64,000 bases of DNA from contig NZ_JAMYXM010000003.1 of assembly GCF_024158145.1 (NCBI RefSeq), positions 239,730 through 303,729 on the forward strand, in the 5' to 3' direction. Source of the stretch: Notoacmeibacter sp. MSK16QG-6. Lineage in GTDB: Bacteria; Pseudomonadota; Alphaproteobacteria; Rhizobiales; Rhizobiaceae. Below, piece after piece: positions 8,665 to 18,457 of this stretch (positions are counted from its first letter, which is position 1; every line of letters begins with the position of its first letter). Both the position numbers and the translations under genes were made by a program. Under the pieces are notes generated by a model, which made no database searches, was not told the DNA's origin, and saw only the letters and a list, made by a program, of their open reading frames with translations.

Positions 8665-9846
8665 TCAGTTCATGTTTTCGACGCACATGGCGACGCCCAT
8701 GCCCCCACCGATGCAAAGCGTGGCGAGACCTTTTTTTGCACCGCCGCGCTTCATCTCGAAGAGAAGCGTGTTGAAGATGCGCGCGCCCGATGCGCCGACC
8801 GGGTGGCCGATGGCGATCGCACCGCCATTGACGTTCACGATGTCGGGACTCCAGCCCATATCCTTGTTCACGGCGCAGGCCTGAGCGGCGAAGGCCTCAT
8901 TGGCCTCCACGATATCCAGATCGTCGACCTTCCAACCCGCCTTTTCCAGCGCCTTTCTCGACGCGGGAATCGGGCCTGTGCCCATGATCTGCGGATCGAC
9001 ACCGGCCGTTGCCCATGAGACGATCCGCGCCATCGGTGTAATACCGCGCTTGGAGGCTTCTTCCTCGCTCATCAGCACCACCGCGGCTGCGCCATCATTG
9101 ATGCCGGACGCATTGGCAGCCGTAACGGACCCTTCCTTGTTGAAGGCCGGACGCAGCTTGCCGACGCCCTCCTTGGTGACGCCGTGCTTGATATACTCAT
9201 CTTCCTCGACCACCGTATCGCCCTTGCGGCCCTTCACCGTGAAGGGGGTGATCTCGTCCTTGAACTTGCCGGCCTTCTGAGCCGCTTCCGCCTTGTTCTG
9301 CGAGGCAACGGCGAACTCGTCCTGCGTATCGCGCGAAAGCTGCCATTTCTCCGCGACGTTCTCGGCCGTGTTGCCCATATGATAGCCGTAGAATGCATCC
9401 ATCAGGCCGTCTTTCAGCATGGTGTCCTGCATTTTCAGATCGCCCATCTTCACGCCGCCGCGCAGATGCGCCGCGTGTGGAGCCATGCTCATACTCTCCT
9501 GGCCGCCCGCCACGATGATGGATGCATCGCCCATGGCGATCTGCTGCATGCCGATGGCGATGGTGCGAAGGCCCGAACCGCAAAGCTGATTGAGCCCCCA
9601 GGCGGTCGTTTCCTGCGGACAGCCGGCGGCCATCGCAGCCTGGCGAGCGGGATTCTGGCCCTGCGCCGCAGTCAGAATCTGACCCAGAATGACCTCATCG
9701 ACTTCCTTGGCATCGACGCCCGCGCGTTCGAGCGCGGCTTTGATGGCGGCAGCGCCAAGCTCGTGGGCCGGAACATTGGCGAAGGCGCCGTTAAACGACC
9801 CCACCGGGGTGCGCGCTGCGCTGGCGATGACGATGGATTGGCTCAT
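8665..9846 (-). CDS. phaA: Acetyl-CoA acetyltransferase (beta-ketothiolase) PhaA
   Basis: Condenses two acetyl-CoA to acetoacetyl-CoA, the first step of PHB synthesis, and also acts in ketone-body turnover. All thiolase catalytic residues are present at the positions of the Zoogloea enzyme: Cys89 in NQLCGSGL, His348 in [10 protein letters not shown] and Cys378 in [11 protein letters not shown]. Length is 393, as usual. ATG 9846 has AAGGAAGG about 10 bases upstream. The gene is divergent from phaR across 280 bases that carry repeated motifs. No PHA synthase gene is present in this window. Confidence 0.96.
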   Translation of the reverse strand: MSQSIVIASAARTPVGSFNGAFANVPAHELGAAAIKAALERAGVDAKEVDEVILGQILTAAQGQNPARQAAMAAGCPQETTAWGLNQLCGSGLRTIAIGMQQIAMGDASIIVAGGQESMSMAPHAAHLRGGVKMGDLKMQDTMLKDGLMDAFYGYHMGNTAENVAEKWQLSRDTQDEFAVASQNKAEAAQKAGKFKDEITPFTVKGRKGDTVVEEDEYIKHGVTKEGVGKLRPAFNKEGSVTAANASGINDGAAAVVLMSEEEASKRGITPMARIVSWATAGVDPQIMGTGPIPASRKALEKAGWKVDDLDIVEANEAFAAQACAVNKDMGWSPDIVNVNGGAIAIGHPVGASGARIFNTLLFEMKRGGAKKGLATLCIGGGMGVAMCVENMN

Positions 9847-10019
9847 CGGTAATTAACCTTCCTTGCAAAGACATATCTATTGAACGGCCTATATGAGACC
9901 CTCGGCGAAGGCCAGTCCGGGCCCGACAACCTCCCTTGGGGTGCGCCTGCACCAGTCCTCATCCAAAGAATTGCTTTCGCATGGCGCTTTGACAAGGGTC
10001 ACGATTCTTCTACGCATCT

Positions 10020-10072
10020 GCACAATACGGCTTGGCATCGCACAATTCCCATGCCTATTGTCGAAGCACAAT
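10020..10072. promoter_or_regulatory. Triple GCACAAT repeat between phaA and phaR
   Basis: The heptamer GCACAAT occurs three times, at 10020-10026, 10040-10046 and 10066-10072. The last copy is part of an inverted repeat TTGT-CGAAGC-ACAA (10058-10071). It lies in the divergent phaA-phaR intergenic region, 55-107 bases before phaR. Binding by the autoregulated PhaR is possible, but the repeat is not the TGC/GCA-rich site described for PhaR elsewhere, so the factor is unknown. Confidence 0.35.
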
Positions 10073-10126
10073 GCGAACTGATGCAGCAAAGCCGCATGTT
10101 CGACCCGTCAGGCAGGGAGATATCGA

Positions 10127-10732
10127 ATGGCAGATAAGGGCGGCACGATCGTCATAAAGAAATACGCTAACCGCCGGCTCTATAACACCGGAACGAGCAC
10201 CTACGTCACGCTCGAGGACCTGTCCAACATGGTCAAGCGGGACGAGGATTTTGTCGTGCAGGACGCCAAAAGCGGCGCCGACATCACTCATTCGGTGCTG
10301 ACGCAGATCATTTTCGAGCTGGAAAACCAGACCGGCAACGCCATGCTCCCCATCCCCTTCCTGCGCCAGCTCATCGCTTATTACGGCGATCAGATGCAGA
10401 TGTTCGTCCCGTCCTATCTCGAACAGTCGATGAAAGCGTTCCAGAGCCGCCAGGAGCAGCTCCGCGAAGAATTCACCAGCGCGATGGGCGACCCGGTTCA
10501 GATGATGAGCGTCGGCCAGAAAGCGATGGAAGAGCAGGCCCGGCGGAACATGGAAATGTTCACCAAGGCGATGGCCATGTTCAACCCGTTTGCGGCAGGG
10601 CCAGCCGCGGGCGCGGACGCCATTGGCGACAAGGACGACGATCGCGAAACGCGTTCTGGCAACGATCTCAACGAGATGAAGCGCCAGATCGCCGCGATGC
10701 AGGAAAAGCTGGACAAGCTGGGCAGCAGTTGA
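10127..10732 (+). CDS. phaR: Polyhydroxyalkanoate synthesis repressor PhaR
   Basis: DNA- and PHB-binding repressor that controls phasin and PHA genes in response to granule formation. The 201-residue protein begins with the conserved PHB/PHA accumulation regulator DNA-binding domain (IVIKKYANRRLYNTGTSTYV, then TLEDLSNMVK). The central regulatory domain follows (LTQIIFELE...LPIPFLRQLIAYYGDQMQ), and a C-terminal coiled-coil-like end (LNEMKRQIAAMQEKLDKL). GGGAGA lies 8 bases before ATG 10127. Divergent from phaA, as in related genomes. Confidence 0.95.
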   Translation: MADKGGTIVIKKYANRRLYNTGTSTYVTLEDLSNMVKRDEDFVVQDAKSGADITHSVLTQIIFELENQTGNAMLPIPFLRQLIAYYGDQMQMFVPSYLEQSMKAFQSRQEQLREEFTSAMGDPVQMMSVGQKAMEEQARRNMEMFTKAMAMFNPFAAGPAAGADAIGDKDDDRETRSGNDLNEMKRQIAAMQEKLDKLGSS

Positions 10733-10801
10733 CCGGCGCATTACAGCTCGCAATGTCGCAAATCGACCAGTCTATGAGATGAGTCCGGCGCTTCTGTCAT
10801 C

Positions 10802-12022
10802 ATGATGCCGCCAGTCGCCTCCGCACCGCCGGATCGGCAATGGCTGCGCGAAGAGAGCCGGCGATTGCTGGCTTTTTCCAAGGCCGCCGCCATACCCGGC
10901 GGAGGCTTTGGCCTGCTGGACACGGCAGGCCGACTGCCCGCCAACGCGCCCATCAATGGTGTACTGACCTGCCGGAAAATCCACTGCTACGCGCTGGCGA
11001 CGGCGCTTGGCGATTGCGATGGCGCCGACCTCGTCGATCACGGACTGCGCGCGCTTCGCGAAGGACTGCGCGATTCCAGACATGGCGGGTGGTACAAGGA
11101 CGATGCTGGAGAAGACCGTCGCAAAGAAGCCTATCTGCACGCATTCGTCGCGCTGGCTGCCAGCACCGCCACCTCCTTCGGTCATGACGCGAGCGATATT
11201 CTCAAAGACGTCGTCCAACTGATCGAGATGCGCTTCTGGTCGGAAGAGGAAGGCGCGGTCCGTGAACGCTTCGCCGCCGACTGGACCGACGAGATGGATT
11301 ATCGCGGCGCCAACGCCAATATGCACATGCTCGAAGCGTTTCTCGCCCTGCATGACGCGACGGGAGACCCGATATGGCTGCATCGCGGCCGATTAATCGT
11401 CGAAACTATTGTAGGAAGTCATGCCCGGCCGAACGGCTACGCTGTTATCGAGCATTTCGACCGAAACTGGAATGTCCTGAAGGACTTCAATGCCGACCGG
11501 CCCTTTGACGATCTTCGACCCTTCGGCACCACTCCGGGCCACTACGCCGAATGGGCGCATCTTCTTCTAAGACTCGATATGGCGCTGGCAGAACACGGCA
11601 ATGGAACGCCGGCATCCCATCGAAGGGATGCGGAAGGTCTCTTCGAGGCTGTGCTACGCGACGGTTGGAAGGATGAGCCGCCCGGCATCGTCTATACGGT
11701 CGGTTGGGATGGCGAGGTCAGTGTCGAGAACCGGCCGCACTGGGTCATCGCAGAGGCCGCTGTCGCTGCCGAATTTCTGAGTCGCATCACCGGCGAGACC
11801 CGTTTTGCCGAGTGGCGCAATCGCTTCTGGTCGACAATCCGCGACCTATTCGTCGATGAGACATTCGGCAGTTGGTGGAACGAGGTCGACGGTCAAAACC
11901 GACCGTCCGAGTCGATCTATCGGGGCAAACCCGACCTCTACCATGCCTATCAGGCCCTGCTCGCCGCGCGTCTGCCGCTTGCGCCGACCTATGCCTCCGC
12001 CGTCCGGCGCGCGCTTGGCTAG
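10802..12022 (+). CDS. AGE-family sugar epimerase/isomerase
   Basis: A 406-residue (alpha/alpha)6-barrel protein of the N-acylglucosamine 2-epimerase / mannose isomerase (YihS-like) family, which interconverts aldoses and ketoses. Family features are RKIHCYALATAL and NANMHMLEAFLALHDATGD near the middle. FGTTPGHYAEWAHLLLR follows, carrying a family His, and the C-terminal part has RPHWVIAEAAVAAEFL, WWNEVDGQN and KPDLYHAYQALL. The exact substrate cannot be read from sequence. N-acylglucosamine, mannose, and mannose 6-phosphate are all candidates. It lies between phaR and the convergent rpmF with no obvious functional partner. ATG 10802 and 10805 are both possible starts and the ribosome-binding site is weak. 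Confidence 0.85.
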   Translation: MMPPVASAPPDRQWLREESRRLLAFSKAAAIPGGGFGLLDTAGRLPANAPINGVLTCRKIHCYALATALGDCDGADLVDHGLRALREGLRDSRHGGWYKDDAGEDRRKEAYLHAFVALAASTATSFGHDASDILKDVVQLIEMRFWSEEEGAVRERFAADWTDEMDYRGANANMHMLEAFLALHDATGDPIWLHRGRLIVETIVGSHARPNGYAVIEHFDRNWNVLKDFNADRPFDDLRPFGTTPGHYAEWAHLLLRLDMALAEHGNGTPASHRRDAEGLFEAVLRDGWKDEPPGIVYTVGWDGEVSVENRPHWVIAEAAVAAEFLSRITGETRFAEWRNRFWSTIRDLFVDETFGSWWNEVDGQNRPSESIYRGKPDLYHAYQALLAARLPLAPTYASAVRRALG

Positions 12023-12033
12023 CAGCGACGCAG

Positions 12034-12061
12034 AAAAGCCGGCGTCCAGAAGGAAGCCGGC
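12034..12061 (-). terminator. Terminator downstream of rpmF
   Basis: AGCCGGC (12037-12043) pairs with GCCGGCT (12055-12061), and TTTT follows on the minus strand. It lies between the converging rpmF and AGE-family genes. The T-run is short, so efficiency is uncertain. Confidence 0.6.
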
Positions 12062-12103
12062 TCGCTATTGCAAAATCGCTGGACGCCCTTGGGGACGGCG
12101 ATT

Positions 12104-12283
12104 TCAGTCCTTCGGCTGAAGAACCTGCCGACCGCGATACATACCGCTTTTCAGGTCGATGTGATGCGGGCGGCGCAATTCACCTGAATTGGAATCCTCG
12201 ATATAGGTCGGCTGCTTCAGCGCATCGCTGCTGCGGCGCATGCCACGCTTGGCGCGCGTGACTTTCCTTTTCGGCACTGCCAT
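12104..12283 (-). CDS. rpmF: 50S ribosomal protein L32
   Basis: A 59-residue basic ribosomal protein beginning [20 protein letters not shown] and continuing [20 protein letters not shown], the standard L32 pattern of alphaproteobacteria (the cysteine-free form). It is too short for most ORF cut-offs but unmistakable. It lies 157 bases downstream of mtgA on the same strand, the gene order I recall from rhizobia, and is followed by a hairpin terminator. Confidence 0.97.
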   Translation of the reverse strand: MAVPKRKVTRAKRGMRRSSDALKQPTYIEDSNSGELRRPHHIDLKSGMYRGRQVLQPKD

Positions 12284-12440
12284 TGTGCGTCTCCATTTGG
12301 CTCAACGCGCTTGCCGGCCCTCACGAAAGGACCATCAACAGCGGCGATGGTTTTGAGAATTGGCGGGCCTATACACCGTCCAAGTCGACATGACCAGCAC
12401 CTTCGGCGAAAAATTGCGCCTGAGAATGCCTGTCACGCTT

Positions 12441-13265
12441 CTAGTTACTCAATTCGAGGCATTTGGTATAGGCCCCGCTCTTCGCGGCCCGCCGCTGGAT
12501 CAATCGCGCCAGCTTGCGCGTACCCGGCCCGCCGGCTTCGGGATTGCGCTCAGCGGGGTTCGGTAAGGTCGCCGCCAGCCTTGCGGCCTGTTCCGCCGAT
12601 AGCTTGGCTGCCGATCGCCCGAAATAATGCTGCGAGGCGGCTTCCACTCCATAAATGCCGTCACCCAGTTCAACGACGTTGAGATAAATCTCCATGATGC
12701 GCCGTTTCGGCAGTATCGCGTTCATCGAGACGGCATAGGGAATTTCAATGCCCTTGCGCACAAAGGATCGCGACGGCCAGAGAAAAAGGTTCTTCACCAG
12801 TTGCATCGGAATGGTCGATGCGCCGCGCGTCTTTTCACCATCGAGCGCATCTTCCACGACAACTTTCAATTCGCCGAGATCGACGCCGTAATGGCGGCAG
12901 AACTGGCCGTCCTCGCTCATCATCACGCTACGCGGCAGCACCGGCGCCATCTCGTCCAGCGAGACCCATTCTCGCTCATAACCCTTCAATCTGAGAAGAT
13001 CGGCAATCATCAGCGTCGACACAGGATGGACCTGGGGCACCAGCGCCAGCGCCGTCAAACCGACGGGCACAAGTGCGATTGCAATCAACGCGAAGAAGAT
13101 TCTGATGAACCAACGTCGGCCGCGCTTAGGGCGGCGACCCGACGCCGATTTTGCTTTACGGCTGCCGCCTGCTGGTTTTGATTTCGATGAACGGCTCAAG
13201 ACACGATCCTCACCGCTGACCGCATCGGGAAAGGACCTGTCGTCAGCCTTATGGCTCTCAGCCAT
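12441..13265 (-). CDS. mtgA: Monofunctional biosynthetic peptidoglycan transglycosylase
   Basis: Membrane-anchored GT51 glycosyltransferase that polymerises lipid II into glycan strands. An N-terminal basic, Ser/Lys-rich cytoplasmic stretch precedes one membrane segment (FFALIAIALVPVGLTALALV). The GT51 motifs follow: MMSEDGQFCRHYGVD with the catalytic Glu, GASTIPMQLVKNLFLWPSRS, KRRIMEIYLNVVELGDGIYG and AARLAATLPNPAERNP. There is no penicillin-binding domain. I chose ATG 13265 (274 residues). In-frame starts further upstream (13343, 13451) would overlap the divergent prenyl synthase gene and have no better ribosome-binding site, so the N-terminus is uncertain. Confidence 0.92.
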   Translation of the reverse strand: MAESHKADDRSFPDAVSGEDRVLSRSSKSKPAGGSRKAKSASGRRPKRGRRWFIRIFFALIAIALVPVGLTALALVPQVHPVSTLMIADLLRLKGYEREWVSLDEMAPVLPRSVMMSEDGQFCRHYGVDLGELKVVVEDALDGEKTRGASTIPMQLVKNLFLWPSRSFVRKGIEIPYAVSMNAILPKRRIMEIYLNVVELGDGIYGVEAASQHYFGRSAAKLSAEQAARLAATLPNPAERNPEAGGPGTRKLARLIQRRAAKSGAYTKCLELSN

Positions 13266-13431
13266 GTTGGGGTCATCACGCTTTGGCACACGACTGCATC
13301 CCGATCGTCCACGTCGAGGCAAATCCTCAGTTCTCCATGCCATACTGAGCGAGATCGTCGGACGCAACGGCAACAGGCACAATGGCAGGTCACGCTTGAC
13401 CCGGCGGTGAGGACAGGGCAGGTCAGCCGCC

Positions 13432-14358
13432 ATGATGGAACCGCGCTCCACCGCAACACCGCCTGCCGCCCTCGCCGATCACGCTGTGCGTCTGGAGCGC
13501 TTGCTGGACAAACTCCTGTCCCCTCAAGCTTTGCCCGACGAAATCGCCCGTCCGGAACGGCTTCGCGCAGCGATGGCGCATGGGCTTCTGGGCGGCGGCA
13601 AGAGACTGCGTCCCTTTCTCGTTGAGCAAAGCGCCGCGCTCTTCGACGTCGACGGCGAGGCCGTTTTGCGGGTCGGCGCAGCCCTGGAATGCATTCATTG
13701 CTATTCCCTGGTTCACGACGATCTGCCGGCGATGGACGACGACGATCTTCGCAGAGGACAACCCACCGTCCATCGTGCCTTCGATGAAGCGACGGCCATT
13801 CTGGCGGGCGATGCGCTTCTGACACTGGCTTTCGATATTGTGACGGGACCGGAGAGCCGATTGCAGCCGGACCGAAAGCTGGCGATAATCGGCGGGCTGT
13901 CCCGTGCGGCAGGCATTGGTGGCATGGTCGGCGGGCAGATGCTCGATCTGGAAGCCGAGAAAGCGGACCGTCCTTTGGCCATGGCCGAGATCGAGACGCT
14001 TCAGAGCATGAAGACCGGGGCTCTTCTGCGTTTTGCCTGTGAAGCCGGCGCAATCGCTGCGGGCGCACCGGAAAAGGATCAAGCGCGTCTGCGCCGGTTC
14101 GGCGAAATCATCGGCCTGTCCTTCCAGCTTGCCGACGATTTGTTGGATATCATGTCCGACCCTGAGACCATCGGCAAGGCGACCGGAAAGGATGCCACCG
14201 CGAACAAGGCAACATTGCCCTCCCTGCGCGGTGTGGACTGGACACGGGAGCGTCTGCAAGACCTTGTGGCCGAGGCGACGGAACTTCTGCGACCCTTCGG
14301 TTCGAAAGCCGATGTCCTCGTGCACACGGCTCGCTACATCGCCTTCCGGGACCGGTAA
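13432..14358 (+). CDS. ispA: Polyprenyl synthetase, farnesyl-diphosphate-synthase type
   Basis: Head-to-tail prenyltransferase that makes farnesyl diphosphate from IPP and DMAPP for undecaprenyl, quinone and hopanoid pathways. The first aspartate-rich motif DDLPAMDDDDLRRG (from residue 96) has the two-residue insertion of bacterial type II FPP synthases. The second motif is LADDLLDIM, and GGGKRLRPFL is near the N-terminus. The 308-residue length fits IspA, although chain length cannot be proven from sequence. The xseB gene often found just upstream is absent. Divergent from mtgA. Confidence 0.88.
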   Translation: MMEPRSTATPPAALADHAVRLERLLDKLLSPQALPDEIARPERLRAAMAHGLLGGGKRLRPFLVEQSAALFDVDGEAVLRVGAALECIHCYSLVHDDLPAMDDDDLRRGQPTVHRAFDEATAILAGDALLTLAFDIVTGPESRLQPDRKLAIIGGLSRAAGIGGMVGGQMLDLEAEKADRPLAMAEIETLQSMKTGALLRFACEAGAIAAGAPEKDQARLRRFGEIIGLSFQLADDLLDIMSDPETIGKATGKDATANKATLPSLRGVDWTRERLQDLVAEATELLRPFGSKADVLVHTARYIAFRDR

Positions 14359-14379
14359 GCGTCTTCGCCCGGCTTTCAG

Positions 14380-15222
14380 TCATCTTATGCGCTGCACGAC
14401 ACAACTTCCGCCCTCGCGTCGAAACGCGGCACACAAACGATTGGCCTCTTCACGGCTATCCGCTCCGATCCCGGCGGCATAGATCCGCGCTCTGGCGCCG
14501 GGTCGTCTCAAGCGGGTGATGATTCGATCGTGCTCGGCGAGCATCGCATGGCGCCGACGAAGCTGCTCCAGTTGACGTTCCACCGCCCCTCGCCGAAAGC
14601 TGCCCGCAAGTTGCACGAGCCAGGGTTTGGTCGGCCTCGCAATGGCCGGTGCGCGCGTGCGAATAACCGGCAATCGCTTGCATCCTTCGAGAAACGACAA
14701 CTTTGCGTCGAGCGGCGAAATTCGGCTTGAATATATCGCATCCGCAAAGCGTTCTGGCGGCTCCTGCAGCACCTTCAGGACGTAGTTTTCAGTTTCCAGC
14801 GGCAGCCACGGATTGCCGCCGATCCATTGGCGCAGCCGCTCTTCACCAGCATTGTAACCGATGGCGGCACGCCCGAGATTACCGTAGCGTTCCCGCATTT
14901 CAGCGAGATAGGCCGCCGATGCGGCGAGCGCCGCTTCCATCTCGAAAGAATCGGCAAGACCGCGCAATTTGGCCGTCCCCGGCATGAACTGGGCGATACC
15001 TTCTGCACCGACCGGCGAGACCGCACCGGGGTCGAACCGGCTTTCCGTCCACACAAGACGGGCAAAGAACGCTGCGGGAAGACCGTTCTTCTCCGCCTCG
15101 CGCTTGATGAGCTGACAAACGCGCCGGACATGTTCTCCGCGATCAGTCTCTGCGGACCCGGCCGAGAGAGAAAGAGCGAGGACGAAGAGACAGGCGAACA
15201 GGCCGATCAGCCGGCCCCGCAT
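14380..15222 (-). CDS. Periplasmic lytic transglycosylase with SPOR-like end
   Basis: Soluble (slt-type) murein-cleaving enzyme of 280 residues, exported by a signal peptide (MRGRLIGLFACLFVLALSL...AGSA). The SLT domain has the catalytic Glu in ARLVWTESRFDPGAVSPVGAEGIAQFMPGT and the second motif AIGYNAGEERLRQW. The last 70 residues (ARIYAAGIGADSREEANRLC to CVVQRIR) look like a SPOR peptidoglycan-binding domain. ATG 15222 lies four bases after the ispG stop, so the two are co-transcribed. Longer N-terminal extensions run into ispG and would lose the signal peptide. Confidence 0.88.
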   Translation of the reverse strand: MRGRLIGLFACLFVLALSLSAGSAETDRGEHVRRVCQLIKREAEKNGLPAAFFARLVWTESRFDPGAVSPVGAEGIAQFMPGTAKLRGLADSFEMEAALAASAAYLAEMRERYGNLGRAAIGYNAGEERLRQWIGGNPWLPLETENYVLKVLQEPPERFADAIYSSRISPLDAKLSFLEGCKRLPVIRTRAPAIARPTKPWLVQLAGSFRRGAVERQLEQLRRRHAMLAEHDRIITRLRRPGARARIYAAGIGADSREEANRLCAAFRREGGSCVVQRIR

Positions 15223-15226
15223 TACC

Positions 15227-16477
15227 CTACTCCGCCGCGTCGGCGCTTTGTCCGAAACGCCCTTCGATGTAATCGGCGAGCATCGCCCGGAAGTCCTCGG
15301 CGATATTGTTGCCGCGCAACGTGGCTGCCTTGCGTCCCTCGACATAGACCGGCGCAGCCGGGCTTTCGCCGGTGCCGGGCAGGGAAATACCGATATCGGC
15401 ATGCTTGCTCTCGCCCGGCCCGTTGACGATACAGCCCATCACCGCCACTTTCAGTTCCTCCACGCCGGGATATTTGTCGCGCCATATCGGCATCTGCTCG
15501 CGCAGATCGCTCTCTATTCGCTGGGCAAGTTCCTGAAAAACGGTCGATGTCGTTCGGCCACAACCGGGACAGGCCGCCACCACCGGCAGGAATTGACGAA
15601 ACCCCATCGTCTGAAGCAGTTCCTGCGCGACCTGCACTTCGCGGGTGCGGTCCCCGCCGGGCTCCGGCGTCAGCGAGATACGGATCGTATCGCCGATACC
15701 CTGCTGCAAAAGAATGCCCATCGCAGCGGATGAAGCAACCACGCCCTTCGTGCCCATGCCCGCTTCCGTAAGCCCAAGATGCAGCGCATGGTCGCTCCGC
15801 TCTGCCAGCATGGCATAGACAGAGATCAGATCCTGTACCTGGCTGACCTTGGCCGACAGAATGATCTTGTCGCGCCCAAGGCCGATCTTTTCGGCCAGTT
15901 CGGCAGAGAGTAGCGCGCTCTGGACAATCGCCTCGCGCGTCACCTGACGCGCCGAGAGCGGTGAGCCTTTCGCCTGGTTTTCGTCCATGAGCCGGGTCAG
16001 CAGTTCCTGATCGAGCGAGCCCCAATTAACGCCGATCCGCACTGGCTTATCATGCTGGATGGCGATCTCTACGATCTCGGCAAATTGCCGGTCGCGTTTG
16101 TCTCGAAAACCAACATTGCCGGGGTTGATCCGGTACTTGGCCAGCGCTTCGGCGCAGGCGGGGTGATCGGCCAGCAGCTTGTGCCCGATATAATGAAAAT
16201 CGCCGACCAGCGGCACATGAAGGCCGAGCCGCTCCAATCGCTCACGGATCTTCGGAACCGCCGCCGCCGCCTCGTCTCGGTCGACCGTAATGCGGACGAT
16301 TTCGGAGCCGGCGCGGCTCAGCGCGGCGACCTGCGCCACCGTGCCATCGACATCCGCTGTATCGGTGTTGGTCATCGACTGCACCACCACGGGCGCGTCG
16401 CCGCCGACGATGACGCCGCCGACATCGACCCCGACCGACTGACGACGGGAAAGCGGTTCTCGCAGAATGGCGGTCAT
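15227..16477 (-). CDS. ispG: 4-hydroxy-3-methylbut-2-enyl diphosphate synthase
   Basis: Penultimate enzyme of the MEP isoprenoid pathway (GcpE). It converts MEcPP to HMBPP with an oxygen-sensitive [4Fe-4S] cluster. The N-terminal TIM-barrel part has [14 protein letters not shown] and YRINPGNVG. The C-terminal cluster domain has [13 protein letters not shown] and [13 protein letters not shown], giving three Cys and one Glu ligand. Length is 416. It shares an operon with the lytic transglycosylase, while the prenyl synthase acts further down the same pathway. Confidence 0.97.
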   Translation of the reverse strand: MTAILREPLSRRQSVGVDVGGVIVGGDAPVVVQSMTNTDTADVDGTVAQVAALSRAGSEIVRITVDRDEAAAAVPKIRERLERLGLHVPLVGDFHYIGHKLLADHPACAEALAKYRINPGNVGFRDKRDRQFAEIVEIAIQHDKPVRIGVNWGSLDQELLTRLMDENQAKGSPLSARQVTREAIVQSALLSAELAEKIGLGRDKIILSAKVSQVQDLISVYAMLAERSDHALHLGLTEAGMGTKGVVASSAAMGILLQQGIGDTIRISLTPEPGGDRTREVQVAQELLQTMGFRQFLPVVAACPGCGRTTSTVFQELAQRIESDLREQMPIWRDKYPGVEELKVAVMGCIVNGPGESKHADIGISLPGTGESPAAPVYVEGRKAATLRGNNIAEDFRAMLADYIEGRFGQSADAAE

Positions 16478-16666
16478 GACAAACCTCTTAATCGTCGCGG
16501 TCTCGGCGGTGTCGAACAGTTCAAAGCCCTAGGTCGGTTACCCGGGCGCTTGCGTCAAGCACACAAAGACGTCAAGGCGGTGACAGAAGAGCCGAAAGGA
16601 TGGAACCCGTTTCCCTCCACCCCGTTGAAAAGCAGGACCAATATCGAAGGACCAAAGGATATTTTC

Positions 16667-17026
16667 ATGAGCTTCTTTCGTGAGAACGACTGGCGCGACG
16701 ATCTTTCCGAGCAACTCGACGCTCTACGCAGCGAAATTACCTCACTGCGCCGCGATGCATCGCGCAAATCGAGCCGCGCCCTTTCCTCCACACGACACAC
16801 TAGCGAGGACGTCTTCCACGCGATTCGTGATTACTTCAGCCCTCCGCAGAGTTTTTACCAGCGGGGCTGGCGTCGGGCGAGCGACAATCCGGGCACGACG
16901 GCAGCCGCCGCCCTTGTGGGTGTGGCTCTGGTCGGGCTGGCCGCAACATTCTTCCTGAACAATTCGAGCAAGATAGAAGAGCGCGACTACCCGGGCACCC
17001 CGACCCCACCTCCGCCGGAAAGCTGA
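16667..17026 (+). CDS. Small protein with C-terminal membrane anchor
   Basis: A 119-residue protein. The charged N-terminal half (SEQLDALRSEITSLRRDASRK) is probably helical or coiled-coil. One hydrophobic segment near the end (TTAAAALVGVALVGLAATFF) is followed by a Pro-rich tail. The plan recalls ElaB/YqjD (DUF883)-like ribosome-associated membrane proteins, but the resemblance is only in layout. AAAGGA stands 8 bases before ATG 16667, and a strong terminator follows, so it is an independent unit. Confidence 0.75.
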   Translation: MSFFRENDWRDDLSEQLDALRSEITSLRRDASRKSSRALSSTRHTSEDVFHAIRDYFSPPQSFYQRGWRRASDNPGTTAAAALVGVALVGLAATFFLNNSSKIEERDYPGTPTPPPPES

Positions 17027-17055
17027 GGTAAATTAAGGTTAATAATAATTGAATT

Positions 17056-17080
17056 GGCCGCCGTCCCCGGCGGCCTTTTT
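17056..17080 (+). terminator. Rho-independent terminator
   Basis: GGCCGCC (17056-17062) pairs with GGCGGCC (17069-17075), six-base loop, followed by TTTTT. It ends the transcript of the small membrane-anchored protein. Confidence 0.9.
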
Positions 17081-17215
17081 CTTGCTACGATAAAATGCTG
17101 CAGTTGCGAAGAACAAAGCCGACCCCATCTACGCGTCAGGACAGCGCGCTGGCTGAGAGGAGGTTGGCAGGGCCGCCATGACGCAACAGACCGTGTCGAC
17201 AAGGACCGATGACAC

Positions 17216-18349
17216 ATGGATCAAAGCGCATTTTGCAAGCACACGATAACCCCTGAGGACGGACTGCCCGTCAATCTCGCTTTACAGGGCGGCGGCAGCC
17301 ACGGCGCATTCAGCTGGGGCGTTCTCGACCGTCTGCTTGAGGATGGGCGCTTGGTGTTCCCTGCAATATCGGGCACGTCGGCCGGTGCTTTCAACGCTGT
17401 CGCCCTGGCGCATGGCTGGGCTGAGAGCGGGCGGGATGGCGCGCGCCAGAAATTGCATGATGTGTGGCGGCGGGTAGGCCTGAAGGGTCGCTTCTCGCCA
17501 ATTCAGCGTAACCCTTGGGATCGAGCCTGGGGCAATTGGTCGGTCGAAAACACAGTCGGATTCAATTGGCTGGAAGCGCTGTCGCGGACCGTCTCCCCGA
17601 CCATGGCGAACCCGTTCAACCACAACCCCCTTAAAGAAGTCGTCGATGCGGAGATCGACTTCGATCTGATCCACCGCAAATGCGCCATTGAGCTGTTTAT
17701 CGCCGCAACAAATGTTGAAACGGGGCAACTTCGGCTTTTCATCAACGAAGAACTCGATTCCAACGTGATTGCCGCTTCGACATGCCTGCCTACGCTTTTT
17801 CCGGCAGTGGAAATCAATGGGCAGCATTATTGGGACGGCGGTTATGGCGGCAATCCGGCTCTCTTTCCGCTTCGCGACGCTAACGATCATCCCGACCTGC
17901 TTCTGGTTCAGATCAATCCGATCGTCCGACAGGGCGTGCCGAAAACCGCACGGGCCATTCAAAGCCGCGTCGACGAGATCACCTTCAACGCCACGCTCTT
18001 ACGTGAGCTGCGTGATATCGCCATGTTCCGTAGCCTGATTGCGGAAGGAAAACTCGATCCATCGGCGGTCAAGCTCCAGCGCTTCCACAGGATCGACGGC
18101 GACAGCCATCTCGATGAATTGGGCGCCAGTTCCAAAGTCTCGGCCGAATGGGAGTTCCTGATCCACATGCGCGATCTCGGCCGGGCCGCCGCCGATGACT
18201 GGATGACGGGATGCATCGACCGCGTCGGCAAGGAAGAAACTTTCAATCTGCCGGGCCTTACCGATGATGGCCGGCTGTCCCAGCCGTACCGCCACCAGCA
18301 GGTCAAAACCATGTTGATGGGCCGCATTCGCGACCTTGTTGCCCGCTGA
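17216..18349 (+). CDS. Patatin-like phospholipase
   Basis: Acyl hydrolase of the patatin family (377 residues) with a Ser-Asp dyad. The oxyanion loop is LQGGGSHGAF, the nucleophile Ser55 is in SGTSAGA, and Asp207 is in WDGGYGGNP. There is no signal peptide or membrane segment, so it is probably cytosolic. Known relatives hydrolyse phospholipids or short-chain esters. The substrate here is unknown. It stands alone between a terminator and the molybdenum hydroxylase genes, which follow after about 110 bases on the same strand. Confidence 0.88.
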   Translation: MDQSAFCKHTITPEDGLPVNLALQGGGSHGAFSWGVLDRLLEDGRLVFPAISGTSAGAFNAVALAHGWAESGRDGARQKLHDVWRRVGLKGRFSPIQRNPWDRAWGNWSVENTVGFNWLEALSRTVSPTMANPFNHNPLKEVVDAEIDFDLIHRKCAIELFIAATNVETGQLRLFINEELDSNVIAASTCLPTLFPAVEINGQHYWDGGYGGNPALFPLRDANDHPDLLLVQINPIVRQGVPKTARAIQSRVDEITFNATLLRELRDIAMFRSLIAEGKLDPSAVKLQRFHRIDGDSHLDELGASSKVSAEWEFLIHMRDLGRAAADDWMTGCIDRVGKEETFNLPGLTDDGRLSQPYRHQQVKTMLMGRIRDLVAR

Positions 18350-18457
18350 ACGCCCTTCTTATCTCCACCTTTACTCGCGACAATTGAATCGATTGCCTAT
18401 ATTCTACGTTTTGCATATGGGCCTTCAGGAACAGCCCTTGGCGTGGAGGAGTACGGG

